Below, piece by piece: positions 1 to 8,598 of a DNA stretch of 64,000 bases (positions within the stretch are counted from its first letter, which is position 1; each line of letters opens with the position of its first letter). The position numbers and the translations under genes were made by a program. The stretch comes from Pyrinomonadaceae bacterium. GTDB lineage: Bacteria; Acidobacteriota; Blastocatellia; Pyrinomonadales; Pyrinomonadaceae. The DNA lies in contig JAHCHG010000005.1 in NCBI GenBank assembly GCA_026129865.1, positions 124,001-188,000 on the forward strand, read 5' to 3'. A model generated the notes under the pieces. That model searched no databases, was not told the origin of the DNA, and saw only the letters and a list, made by a program, of their open reading frames with translations.

Positions 1-1183
1 CCGGCAGATGCTCTTTCATCCATCCAAACTTTTCCATGTAATACTGATGCAGATGAAGCGGTCGCCAATGAACCGAAAAGCCGACGCCATGTTTTTTAAG
101 CTGTTCAATGAACTGCGACCGGTCTATGGACAGACCTTCGAGCGAAAGCCTTAGCGGGTATAAATGCCACGAATTTAATCGGTTTGGATCGTCGGGCGGG
201 AGTTCGATCTCCGGCAGCGAGGCTAATTTGCTTTGATATTCATGCGCGATTATTTCACGTTCGCGGCGCATCGATTCGGCACGCGCCAACTGGTGAATTC
301 CGATGGCGGCTGCGATGTCCGTAAGATTGTATTTATATCCCGGCGAAAGTATCTGGTAATCCCAGCTGCCGTCGCTCGAATACCGTTTCCACGCATCGCG
401 GGACAATCCATGGAGCGACATCAGGCGAATTTCTTCTGCCAGCTCCTCATTCGAAGTCGTTGCCATGCCGCCTTCGCCGGTCGTTATCGTCTTGTTTGCG
501 TAAAATGAAAAACACGTTACGTCCGCCGTGTTGTTGCCGCAATATTGCCATTCGTCCTGATCGTTCCTGCGCCAGGCGGATGGAAATGAATGTGCCGCAT
601 CTTCAACGATCCAAAGCCCGAATTCATCGGCAAACTTACGCAATTCGCTAATATCCATCATATAACCGCCGACGTGGACGGGAATAACTCCGACAACCTC
701 GGTGTCGCGGTCGGCGATCTGCGTGAGTTTTCCGGCGCGAAGCATTTCTATTTTTCGGCGCGCGTCGCTAAGATCCATGTTTCCCGTCACCGGATCGCAA
801 TCAACTAAAATGGGAATCGCTTTGCAGTAAAGAACGACCTCGGCAGTCGCTGCAAATGTCATCGTCGGGACAAGAACGGCTTGCCCGGGACCAAGCCCAA
901 GCGCCGCGATCGCAAGATGAAGCGCAGCGGTGCACGAGTTGACCGCAACAGCATGTTCGGCGTTGACCGCTGCTGCAAAATCGCTTTCAAATCTCTTAAC
1001 TTTTGGACCGGTTGTAAGCCATCCTGATCTAAGAGTGTCGACAACTTCGGCGATCTCGATCTCGTTAAGCGCCGGACGCATGAACGGTACGTCCATGATC
1101 GGTCCCGATTTTACGCGCCGTTTCGGAACGTACACCGGATACCTGAGCTTCTTTGCCCGAGCCCGTGAAGTGTTTGTTTTCAT
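1..1183 (-). CDS. DegT/DnrJ/EryC1/StrS-family PLP sugar aminotransferase (3' end cut by window)
   Basis: I translated the open frame by hand from an ATG at 1183 down to base 1; it has no stop, so the C-terminus lies outside the window. The product transfers an amino group to a keto-sugar nucleotide. The family fold is recognisable: a substrate-entry segment GWLTTGPKVKRFE, the loop VNSCTAALHLA, an ED-AAH pair typical of the cofactor pocket, and the PLP-binding Lys231 in YANKTITTGEGG. About 394 residues are visible, near full length for the family. The gene diverges from a WbpM/PglF-like dehydratase, the usual source of the 4-keto substrate. A shorter start at the Met of MDVPFMRP (about residue 30) is possible because most homologues begin there. 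Family assignment is firm; the exact sugar is unknown. Confidence 0.9.
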   Translation of the reverse strand, partial: MKTNTSRARAKKLRYPVYVPKRRVKSGPIMDVPFMRPALNEIEIAEVVDTLRSGWLTTGPKVKRFESDFAAAVNAEHAVAVNSCTAALHLAIAALGLGPGQAVLVPTMTFAATAEVVLYCKAIPILVDCDPVTGNMDLSDARRKIEMLRAGKLTQIADRDTEVVGVIPVHVGGYMMDISELRKFADEFGLWIVEDAAHSFPSAWRRNDQDEWQYCGNNTADVTCFSFYANKTITTGEGGMATTSNEELAEEIRLMSLHGLSRDAWKRYSSDGSWDYQILSPGYKYNLTDIAAAIGIHQLARAESMRREREIIAHEYQSKLASLPEIELPPDDPNRLNSWHLYPLRLSLEGLSIDRSQFIEQLKKHGVGFSVHWRPLHLHQYYMEKFGWMKEHLP

Positions 1184-1580
1184 ATTTTGCAAGCTGTCCC
1201 TCGCTGATTCGGAATTTGTAGAATTTGTTTGTAACTGCTTCGAAAATGAAGCCTTGTTAAAGCAAGTACATTTTTATCAAACCGGAGACGCCCGCGAATC
1301 ATTAATTGAGATAAGATTTCATAGCCTATATGGGTGATGCCGGACCAGAAAAATAGGGCAGATGTATGAGATTTATGTTAGACGAAAAGTGTTGAATGCA
1401 GCGGTTTGTGCCGTACGGATGAACAAACGGATCATATGCGTTTTCATTATCGAACCGGATTTCCGACAACCAGATTGAGCGGTTCGGCGGATGAGGAATT
1501 TGGTCGTCTGTTCTAACCTGAACTTGAAATGGCAGGAACGCTCAAAAGATATAAGTAGCCCGGCAAACTTCTCGTGCAAT
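1184..1580. other. Divergent intergenic region
   Basis: Roughly 400 bases separate the minus-strand aminotransferase from the plus-strand dehydratase, or 300 if the dehydratase begins at 1491. Promoters for both directions must lie here. I see no convincing -35/-10 pair, hairpin or small gene. Short open frames here look like chance. Confidence 0.4.
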
Positions 1581-3554
1581 ATGACGACGATCGAAGCTTT
1601 AGAAAACCGAATTCGCGCTTTTAGAAAATTTCCGATCAGGACTGTTCAGATCGGTTTGGATATAGGATTGATCTGTGCCGCTTTTCTCCTCGCTTATGTG
1701 CTGCGGTTTGATTTTTCTTTAGATTCTTCGATCCTTGCGCGGGCAATTTCGCAGCTTCTCTGGGTGGCGCCATTGCAGTTCATCCTTCTTCGGTCATTTA
1801 ACGTTCATAAATTCATCTGGCGATACATTAGTTTACCGGAAGTGCGTTCGATCGCGCTTGCACTAACCGTTTCGGCGATTCCGATGGCGCTTTTGCGCAC
1901 CGCGCCGGTGAGCAAGCCGGAATGGCTGGCGGTTCCGCTGAGCATCATTATCCTGGATATTTTCCTGGCTACGTTTTTTATTCTCGGAGCGAGACTTTTG
2001 CGCCGCGAACTGCACGAGTTTGCGGGTCGCGCAAACCGTGTTCAGCCGATTGCTAACGAGCGGCGTCGCGTTTTGCTGATCGGTGCCGGGCGCGCCGGCG
2101 TGATGACGATATCGGAAATAAAGAACCGGTCCGGATTCGATTATGACGTACTCGGGTTTATAGATGACGATCCCGCAAAGCTCGGGTCGATGATTCACGG
2201 AACCGAAGTTATTGGAACTATCTCGGACCTTCCGGGTCTGGTCAAGAAATTAAAGATCGATCACGTTATTATCGCTATCGCGAATTCGTCATCGGATCTG
2301 TTTCAAAAGGTTTTTACGATCTGCCGAAAGATTCCGGTCAAGGTAAAAACCATCCCGACCTTGTCAGAGATCCTGACCGAAAAGGTTATAGTCAGCCGCA
2401 TCCGCGATATCGAAGTGGAAGATCTTCTCGGTCGCGCACAGGTGAGTTTGAACGATCCTTCGACCCGCCAATTTATTACAAATAGATCCGTAATGGTAAC
2501 CGGCGCCGGCGGATCGATCGGCTCCGAACTTGTCCGGCAGATCCTGAACTTGAAACCCGAAAAGCTGATTCTGGTTGAAAGATGCGAATTTGCGCAGTTT
2601 GCGATCGAACGTGAGATTCGGCAAACTCATCCGGAAATTAACATAGCGACTTTGATCGGAGATATTTGCGACCAGAGCCGGATGATCAACATTTTCCAGA
2701 CGCATCGTCCGGAAATAATCTTTCACGCAGCAGCCCATAAACACGTTCCGATGATGGAGTTTAACGCGGTCGAGGCATTGAAAAACAACGTTCTCGGAAC
2801 AAATCTTCTCGGACGATTAGCCGGTGAATTTTCAGCCCGCGCTTTCGTGCTTATTTCCACAGATAAGGCGGTTAATCCATCGTCAATAATGGGTGCGACC
2901 AAACGTCTTGCCGAACTCGTCATTCAAGATCTTGATCGGACGTTTGCCGGTACACGATATTCAGCCGTGCGCTTCGGCAATGTAATAGGTTCGAACGGTT
3001 CCGTCGTCCCGATCTTTCGTGAGCAGATCCGAAAAGGATCTCCGCTGACGGTTACTCATCCGGATATGAAACGTTATTTTATGACGATCTCGGAAGCAGC
3101 GCAGCTGGTGCTTCAATCCGGCGCGATCGGCGACGGGGGCGAGATATTCGTTCTGGATATGGGTGAGCCGGTAAAAATTCTTGATCTGGCAAAAGAAACG
3201 ATCAGATTGTCAGGCTTAAAACCGGGAAAGGATGTAAAGATCGTTTATACCGGAATGCGTCCCGGCGAGAAGATCCTTGAAGAGCTGGAATCTGACGCCG
3301 AGCAGCTTTTCAAAACCGGCTATGAAAAGATTCGGATCGCAAAGATCTCAGGAATTTCACAGAACGAGATGGACAATGCCCTCAAAGAAATTACGAAGAT
3401 CTGTGCCGATTATTCCGAAGATCGGGTTCGTGAGGTGCTTGGATCGCTCTTGCCCAATGCTCTATTTAGCGCCGAATTTCGCCAGGAACCGAATAAATCG
3501 CGGCAAAATGGATTTTCGCCGTCAAAAAGTGCTGCCGCGACCGTATCACGTTAA
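1581..3554 (+). CDS. WbpM/PglF/CapD-type membrane nucleotide-sugar 4,6-dehydratase
   Basis: The enzyme is predicted to convert a UDP-N-acetylhexosamine to its 4-keto-6-deoxy form, the first step to bacillosamine-like and other amino-deoxy sugars. The N-terminal ~150 residues carry several membrane segments. A CoA-binding-like Rossmann domain follows (GAGRAGVMTISEI), then the extended SDR domain starting at VTGAGGSIGSE. In the SDR active site the usual Tyr-x-x-x-Lys is replaced by Met in SSIMGATK, as in the WbpM/FlaA1 group. The length (~657 residues) fits WbpM and PglF. An in-frame ATG at 1491 exists, but 1581 leaves the usual ~20 residues before the first membrane helix. Neither start has a good ribosome site. 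The divergent DegT aminotransferase would use its product. Confidence 0.9.
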   Translation: MTTIEALENRIRAFRKFPIRTVQIGLDIGLICAAFLLAYVLRFDFSLDSSILARAISQLLWVAPLQFILLRSFNVHKFIWRYISLPEVRSIALALTVSAIPMALLRTAPVSKPEWLAVPLSIIILDIFLATFFILGARLLRRELHEFAGRANRVQPIANERRRVLLIGAGRAGVMTISEIKNRSGFDYDVLGFIDDDPAKLGSMIHGTEVIGTISDLPGLVKKLKIDHVIIAIANSSSDLFQKVFTICRKIPVKVKTIPTLSEILTEKVIVSRIRDIEVEDLLGRAQVSLNDPSTRQFITNRSVMVTGAGGSIGSELVRQILNLKPEKLILVERCEFAQFAIEREIRQTHPEINIATLIGDICDQSRMINIFQTHRPEIIFHAAAHKHVPMMEFNAVEALKNNVLGTNLLGRLAGEFSARAFVLISTDKAVNPSSIMGATKRLAELVIQDLDRTFAGTRYSAVRFGNVIGSNGSVVPIFREQIRKGSPLTVTHPDMKRYFMTISEAAQLVLQSGAIGDGGEIFVLDMGEPVKILDLAKETIRLSGLKPGKDVKIVYTGMRPGEKILEELESDAEQLFKTGYEKIRIAKISGISQNEMDNALKEITKICADYSEDRVREVLGSLLPNALFSAEFRQEPNKSRQNGFSPSKSAAATVSR

Positions 3555-3906
3555 ACATCAAAACTTTAAGCTGAAACTTGCTTCCGCCCGACACTAAAAC
3601 TTCCCAAATCTCCCGAATTTACTGATAATTTTTTTTCTACCCGTATTCTCTTTGTTCGCAAATATTTCAGGGAAATGTGCGTTTAACGCTGTTAAAATAG
3701 GCTTGAAATCCCGATCCCCGCTGTAATACCATCTAAAAGGCAGTTAGCGGAATATCCAGAAAGCAACTGTCGAAATGTCGGGTTATCACCTAATCAGTGC
3801 TTCATACCACCCGACAAAAATCGGACAATCAATTTGGAAAGATAAGGCGAGAGGTAATCCGCCGGTTTGCGATCTGCTGCGTTTGAAAGAACCTTTTTTT
3901 TGAAGC
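3555..3906. other. Long, possibly structured leader region
   Basis: About 350 bases with no gene lie before the beta-helix gene. The segment 3700-3820 is rich in short complementary runs: CCGCT/AGCGG (about 3719-3750), CAGTT/AACTG nearby, and a perfect 8-base pair of arms at 3776-3783 and 3809-3816. A T-run occurs near 3630 without a strong hairpin before it. The layout suggests a structured 5' leader, but I could not match it to a known riboswitch family. Confidence 0.35.
3776..3816 (+). repeat. Perfect 8-bp inverted repeat in leader
   Basis: TGTCGGGT at 3776-3783 pairs perfectly with ACCCGACA at 3809-3816 across a 25-base loop. It lies about 90 bases before the start of the beta-helix protein and could form an RNA stem or be a regulator site. 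No T-run follows, so it is not a terminator. Confidence 0.45.
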
Positions 3907-5952
3907 ATGACCGCAGAAAAAGATCTGGTCCAGGTGAAATCAAGATTTAATAAGATGTTTAATAAAATAATCCAATTCAACGGTTTGACGCTGCGATACC
4001 GAAAATTCGCAGCAGCTTTCGGCGCGTGGCTGTTAATTGCCGGAATGGTTCTGATGCCTGTCAGCATTTCGTCGCAGTCGATTCATGAAGTCAATAAATT
4101 TGACGCAAACACGCCGGACAGTCCACAGACTAGCCAGGTGTTTTATGCTGCGCCGAACGGCAGCGCGGCGGGCGACGGGTCGATCAACAACCCGTGGGAC
4201 CTGCAAACTGCGCTAGATCCCAACGACAACGTGATCTTTCCGGGTGCCACTATTTGGCTCCGCGGCGGTGTTTACCGTTTGCCAACTTCGTCGCGCCAAT
4301 TTTTTTCGACATTGCGCGGTTCGGCGACAGATCCGATCAAGGTCGCAAGTTATCCGGGCGAATGGGCAGTCATCGACGGAAACGTATCTTATTCCACCGC
4401 AAAGAATAAGACGATGATCGTGACCCACGGAATGCACACGTGGTACATGAATTTTGAGATCACGAACACTGAAACATCGAATAGAAAGATCAATATTCCG
4501 TCATCAAATCCGAACGAGCGGCGCGGCAACGCGATCGACGATTTTGGAAAGTTCAACAAGTATATAAACCTTGTTATCCACGATACCGGACAGGGAATCG
4601 GTTCGTGGGCAACGGCAGAAAATTCTGAGTATTACGGGAACATTGTTTATAACAACGGCTGGGATGCGCCCGATCGGAAACACGGGCACGGAAATTACAT
4701 TCAGAACAATGTCGGGACAAAGATTATCGAACATAATATGTTCTTTAATAACTTCGAGATGAATTCGCAGACGGGCGGGTCGAGTGCCGCCGCGGCGATC
4801 AACCTGAGCTTTTTTGAGAATACGTTTTCGAATGGCGGAATGGCTTGGCGCGGTCCGGTCATGCGAAATTTCCGGGCGATCGGAAACAAATTTTACGGTT
4901 CTAAATTGAAGGTCGGCGACGAAGTGAGCCCGTCTTACGAAAGTGCGGAGGTTCGCGATAATTACGCGATGGGCGGTGCACAGCTGTTCGAATTTTCGTC
5001 GCTTGTAACTTTTGAGAACAACGAGGTTTGGGACATCGACCCGACCGGTAAAGATCTTGCCATCAGTTACTCTTCACCACAGATGACGAGCAGGTTTTCA
5101 ATCAATAACAACACTTATTACAAAGCACATCAGGCTTTTCCATACTGGCATTTCGTCGCCTACTTTCTCGGAACACCGGGAACTGTTCCGGCTTCTCAAT
5201 TTGGCGATTTCGCATTTAACCGGACGACCGGATCGCAGGTCACGACGTTTAATTACACCGGAAAATCGTGGGTAAACAACTTTCCGTTCGACGCAAACAG
5301 CACGTATATTGATACGGCTCCGAGCGGCAAAAAGGTCTTTGTTCAGCCGAATCGTTACGATCCAAAGCGGGCAAATTTAATTATTTACAACTGGGATCTT
5401 TCTAATACTGTAGATGTGAACGTCGGCGGGATTTTGTCGCCGGGCGACACTTACGAGCTTCGAAATGCGCAGGATTATTTCGGCGATGTGATCACCGGAA
5501 CATATACCGGCGGCAGCCTTCAGGTGACGATGACGGGTCGCACACGGGCAAAGCCGATCGGTTACGATCAAACCACAGGGTGGTATCACGATCCGCTTCA
5601 GCCGAACACGTTTCCGCGATTTGGAACCTTCGTTTTGATCAAAACAAACTCTTCTACTACGATAAATCAGGCTCCGACGGTTAACGCCGGCGCGGATATC
5701 AATGTTCCGGTCAATACAGTCGTAACGCTTAGCGGAACGGCAACCGATGACGGTTTTCCGACAAATCCCGGAAGTTTGACTCATTCGTGGAGCAGGGTTT
5801 GGGCACGCGGTGCGGTTCTCCTGGCGAATCCCGCGTCGCTTACAACAACCGCGCGCTTTTCGGTTGCAGGCAGATACGTGCTCCGGTTGCGTTCTTCGGA
5901 TGGGGAATTAGAATCCTTTGATGATGTGGTGATCACAGTTAGAAAACGGTGA
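3907..5952 (+). CDS. Secreted right-handed parallel beta-helix protein with C-terminal PKD-like domain
   Basis: The N-terminus has a long n-region followed by a hydrophobic stretch (about residues 36-54, FGAWLLIAGMVLMPVSIS), consistent with Sec export. An alternative ATG at 3955 would give a more typical signal peptide. After it, FYAAPNGSAAGDGSINNPWDL is the characteristic opening of pectate-lyase-like beta-helix proteins (only part quoted as motif). Repeated short strands with Asn ladders such as NNVGTKIIEHNMFFNN and FENTFSNGG support the helix. The last ~90 residues (APTVNAGADINVPVNTVVTLSGTA) form a PKD/Ig-like module. It may bind or cut a surface or plant-type polysaccharide; substrate and activity are unknown. 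It stands alone and ends at a shared terminator. Confidence 0.8.
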   Translation: MTAEKDLVQVKSRFNKMFNKIIQFNGLTLRYRKFAAAFGAWLLIAGMVLMPVSISSQSIHEVNKFDANTPDSPQTSQVFYAAPNGSAAGDGSINNPWDLQTALDPNDNVIFPGATIWLRGGVYRLPTSSRQFFSTLRGSATDPIKVASYPGEWAVIDGNVSYSTAKNKTMIVTHGMHTWYMNFEITNTETSNRKINIPSSNPNERRGNAIDDFGKFNKYINLVIHDTGQGIGSWATAENSEYYGNIVYNNGWDAPDRKHGHGNYIQNNVGTKIIEHNMFFNNFEMNSQTGGSSAAAAINLSFFENTFSNGGMAWRGPVMRNFRAIGNKFYGSKLKVGDEVSPSYESAEVRDNYAMGGAQLFEFSSLVTFENNEVWDIDPTGKDLAISYSSPQMTSRFSINNNTYYKAHQAFPYWHFVAYFLGTPGTVPASQFGDFAFNRTTGSQVTTFNYTGKSWVNNFPFDANSTYIDTAPSGKKVFVQPNRYDPKRANLIIYNWDLSNTVDVNVGGILSPGDTYELRNAQDYFGDVITGTYTGGSLQVTMTGRTRAKPIGYDQTTGWYHDPLQPNTFPRFGTFVLIKTNSSTTINQAPTVNAGADINVPVNTVVTLSGTATDDGFPTNPGSLTHSWSRVWARGAVLLANPASLTTTARFSVAGRYVLRLRSSDGELESFDDVVITVRKR

Positions 5953-5976
5953 CGATTTAAAGGAATAATTTACACG

Positions 5977-6016
5977 AAAAAAAGACCGCGGCGAACTTCT
6001 TCGGCGAGGTCTTTTT
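5977..6016. terminator. Bidirectional rho-independent terminator
   Basis: AAAAAGACC (5979-5987) pairs with GGTCTTTTT (6008-6016). The A- and T-runs serve both strands. It sits between convergent genes ending at 5952 (+) and 6028 (-), exactly where a shared terminator is expected. Confidence 0.8.
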
Positions 6017-6027
6017 CTTTATCAGAT

Positions 6028-8598
6028 CTAATTTTCACTCAGCACGAAATTATCGAGCTTAATTGTGCCCGCTTCTTCACAGTTCGCTCCGCCGCAATCT
6101 TTCAGGATAAGTCTGACCTCGACGGCTTCAATTCCTTCGAAGGTTTTTAGGTCAACCCGCCGTTTCTGCCAGATACCGTCGTCATTGGAGAGTAAGATCT
6201 CGTTTTCAACCGTTTCCAATCCGGGTTTCTTAAAAAGTATCTGAACAGCTGCGGTTCCGCCGTTTGATCCGCCTTCGACTTTATGATCGAAAACAAGCGA
6301 ATAGCCGGTATCTGGACGAACCGGGACGACCCCGGATAGCAATACTTCGCCAGCCTTTCCGTTTAGTTCGATCCTGAGACTTTGAGTTCCCTCAGTTCTA
6401 TCGTCCTCATCGAAACTGATCTGCGAAAGCTCGAGAGACTTTCCGATCCGCCAACCGAACCCGAGATCGCGGATCAATACTCCGGCTTCAAAACCGCCGT
6501 CGGTGAATCCCGGATTTGGCATTTCTCCTGTATCGCAATGCCTTTGACTCACTTTCCAGGCAGCATGAAACTCGCTTTTTTCAAGCAGCTGATGCACTGA
6601 CATCGAACGTAAATAATCGGGAAAATTGGGCAGACAGGCTAGTTGAACGATAGACTGCGTGTCCGCTCGCTTCGTAAAAAAGCGTTGAACTTCCGGCATT
6701 TCGGCTTCTTCCGGTTGAATAGTTTCCAGCATTTTCCCCGTGTTCTGACCGGACGCGTTCCAAATAAGTTCGAGCAGGAGCTTCGCCTTGGAATAATCTT
6801 TATGAAACGCATCTGCAAGCTGGGTGACTGCCTCTTCGGTTCTGCCTTGATCGAGAAGGAATGTTCCGTATTGAAATCTCGGCTCACCGTAGTATGGAGC
6901 GAGGGCGATCGCAGCTTTGAATTCTTTATCGGCTGCGTCAATCTGCGAAAGCTCGTTCCGGATCTTTGCTAATTCAAGCCGTGCCTGAAAGTCGTCCGGA
7001 CGATTTCTTACGCTGACGGACCGGGCATTTGCACTTGCTTCAAACTGACCGATCGAACGAAGGTAAACTGCGTGTTTGTCTATAAATTCAGGATCTAACA
7101 AAAAGATCCATGAAGGCGGAGAATATGAAAGAACCGTATGATTGACAGCTTTTCGGGCGAACCCGACAAACGCGCCGGCAGCTGAAACGAGTGCGAAAAT
7201 GATTAAAGCCATTGCTCCGAAAAACCGCAGCTGCGTTTTTGTCGAAAGTCTGTCGGTTTCGCGGTAACGGTAAAAGACAATACTCACAAGCGCAGTAAAG
7301 AAAAGCGAATTTCCGGTAAACTGAAGTCCATAATCGAACAGACTGTGAACAAAAACGCCGGCGATTCCGCAAATAGCTCCTGCAAACGCAGCGCCGCCGA
7401 AAGTTTGAAGCGGCATGCGCAGTTTCGACCGAACAGCGATTGCAAATGCGGCAATGATGCATACTGCCAAAACCGTTCCGATCAGTCCCGCGCTGACGAC
7501 GACCGCCAATAGATCATTATGAGTCTCAGTCGGAAACGTTCGTCCTGAAATTTTCAGAAATCTTGATGCCGCATATTTATATCCGCCAAAGCCTACACCG
7601 AAAATAGGACGTTCGGCGATAAGATCTAATGCCGCGTCCCATGCTTCGACGCGCCGAAACGCCTGCTGGTGCTCGACCTCTTTAAATTCTACGGCGACCT
7701 CGCCAAACCGCTGGATCACACGCTCTTGTCCGATAAGGGCAATACCGCCGATCAATGTACCGGCAACGAAAATTACAGAGACAGCAATTTTTAAAAACAA
7801 TTTAACCCGGTTCGAGGCTTTTTTCTCAGCTGCGCGCGCAGAGTTAAACGCAGCAAGCATTAAAAATAAGATCCAAACCACGATCGAGCTGACAATTCCG
7901 CCGCGCGACGCCGTCAGGATGATCGCCGTCCAGGAAATTAAACCCGCGGCAGCAAAAAATGTCCGAAGTTTGACGCTGAGCTGCCCAAACCAGAAAAGGC
8001 TTAGGTTAAGAGCCAAAACCATTAGCATTGAAAGCGCAAAATGATTTTGATTGAGAAATGTTCCAAATCCGTTTCCGGGCACGAGCCGCGGAAACAAAAC
8101 AAACCCGATTCCCTCAAAATATATCTCCTGCAAAAGATAACGGACAATTGCGAATGCCGCGAACGAGCTGCCAATTATGGCTAGTCCAAAGATGAAAGTA
8201 CGAAATTTTGTGCGAAGCACTTCAAGAACATTGAGAATAAAGCACACGAGTGCAAAGATCTTAAATGCGCTGCGAAAGCTTGATGCGGCATCGAAGCTGA
8301 ATGGAACAGCCGATGAACTCGATACTAAATTGGAAGTTACGAAAAAGTGAAAGGCAGTTTGTATTAATGAAAAAAGCGCGAGAAGCAGGCAGGGCAGAAT
8401 AAGAAAACGTACTGCGCGAATGTTCCGAAATATCTCGCCGCGCCAAACCGGTTCTGCTGTGAGAACAAAGATCGAGGAAAACAGCGCGAACTCGAACCAT
8501 GGATCGCTGGCGCCGTAATATGCCGCGGACGCGGCGAGCACTCCCAAGACAAGATACGCCCGCGCAGTTTCGTAGATAGAAGATCTTTGTTTATCCAA
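6028..8598 (-). CDS. O-antigen ligase/polymerase family membrane protein with TPR and C-terminal carbohydrate-binding-like domain
   Basis: The first ~480 residues contain a dozen hydrophobic helices and the Wzy_C/WaaL-type periplasmic loop, with the conserved segment AERPIFGVGFGGYKY and a downstream THNDLLAV motif. About residues 530-640 are TPR-like (FQARLELAKIRNELSQID..., FQYGTFLLDQGRTEEAV). The last ~160 residues look like a beta-sandwich carbohydrate-binding fold (TEGTQSLRIELNGKAGEVLL). The start is TTG at 8598, overlapping the nucleotidyltransferase stop by 8 bases with AAGGA upstream. It therefore reads as the last gene of the RiPP operon even though its family acts on glycans. It could polymerise or ligate glycan, or attach another molecule to it; this is inference. 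Confidence 0.85.
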   Translation of the reverse strand: MDKQRSSIYETARAYLVLGVLAASAAYYGASDPWFEFALFSSIFVLTAEPVWRGEIFRNIRAVRFLILPCLLLALFSLIQTAFHFFVTSNLVSSSSAVPFSFDAASSFRSAFKIFALVCFILNVLEVLRTKFRTFIFGLAIIGSSFAAFAIVRYLLQEIYFEGIGFVLFPRLVPGNGFGTFLNQNHFALSMLMVLALNLSLFWFGQLSVKLRTFFAAAGLISWTAIILTASRGGIVSSIVVWILFLMLAAFNSARAAEKKASNRVKLFLKIAVSVIFVAGTLIGGIALIGQERVIQRFGEVAVEFKEVEHQQAFRRVEAWDAALDLIAERPIFGVGFGGYKYAASRFLKISGRTFPTETHNDLLAVVVSAGLIGTVLAVCIIAAFAIAVRSKLRMPLQTFGGAAFAGAICGIAGVFVHSLFDYGLQFTGNSLFFTALVSIVFYRYRETDRLSTKTQLRFFGAMALIIFALVSAAGAFVGFARKAVNHTVLSYSPPSWIFLLDPEFIDKHAVYLRSIGQFEASANARSVSVRNRPDDFQARLELAKIRNELSQIDAADKEFKAAIALAPYYGEPRFQYGTFLLDQGRTEEAVTQLADAFHKDYSKAKLLLELIWNASGQNTGKMLETIQPEEAEMPEVQRFFTKRADTQSIVQLACLPNFPDYLRSMSVHQLLEKSEFHAAWKVSQRHCDTGEMPNPGFTDGGFEAGVLIRDLGFGWRIGKSLELSQISFDEDDRTEGTQSLRIELNGKAGEVLLSGVVPVRPDTGYSLVFDHKVEGGSNGGTAAVQILFKKPGLETVENEILLSNDDGIWQKRRVDLKTFEGIEAVEVRLILKDCGGANCEEAGTIKLDNFVLSEN

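Noticed and set aside
930..1337. A 135-codon plus-strand open frame at the left end
   Set aside because: It overlaps the start of the DegT aminotransferase on the other strand and has no family resemblance.
3660..3820. Cyclic-di-GMP (GEMM) riboswitch upstream of the beta-helix gene
   Set aside because: The leader has stems but lacks the conserved GEMM core sequences, so I only list it as structured.
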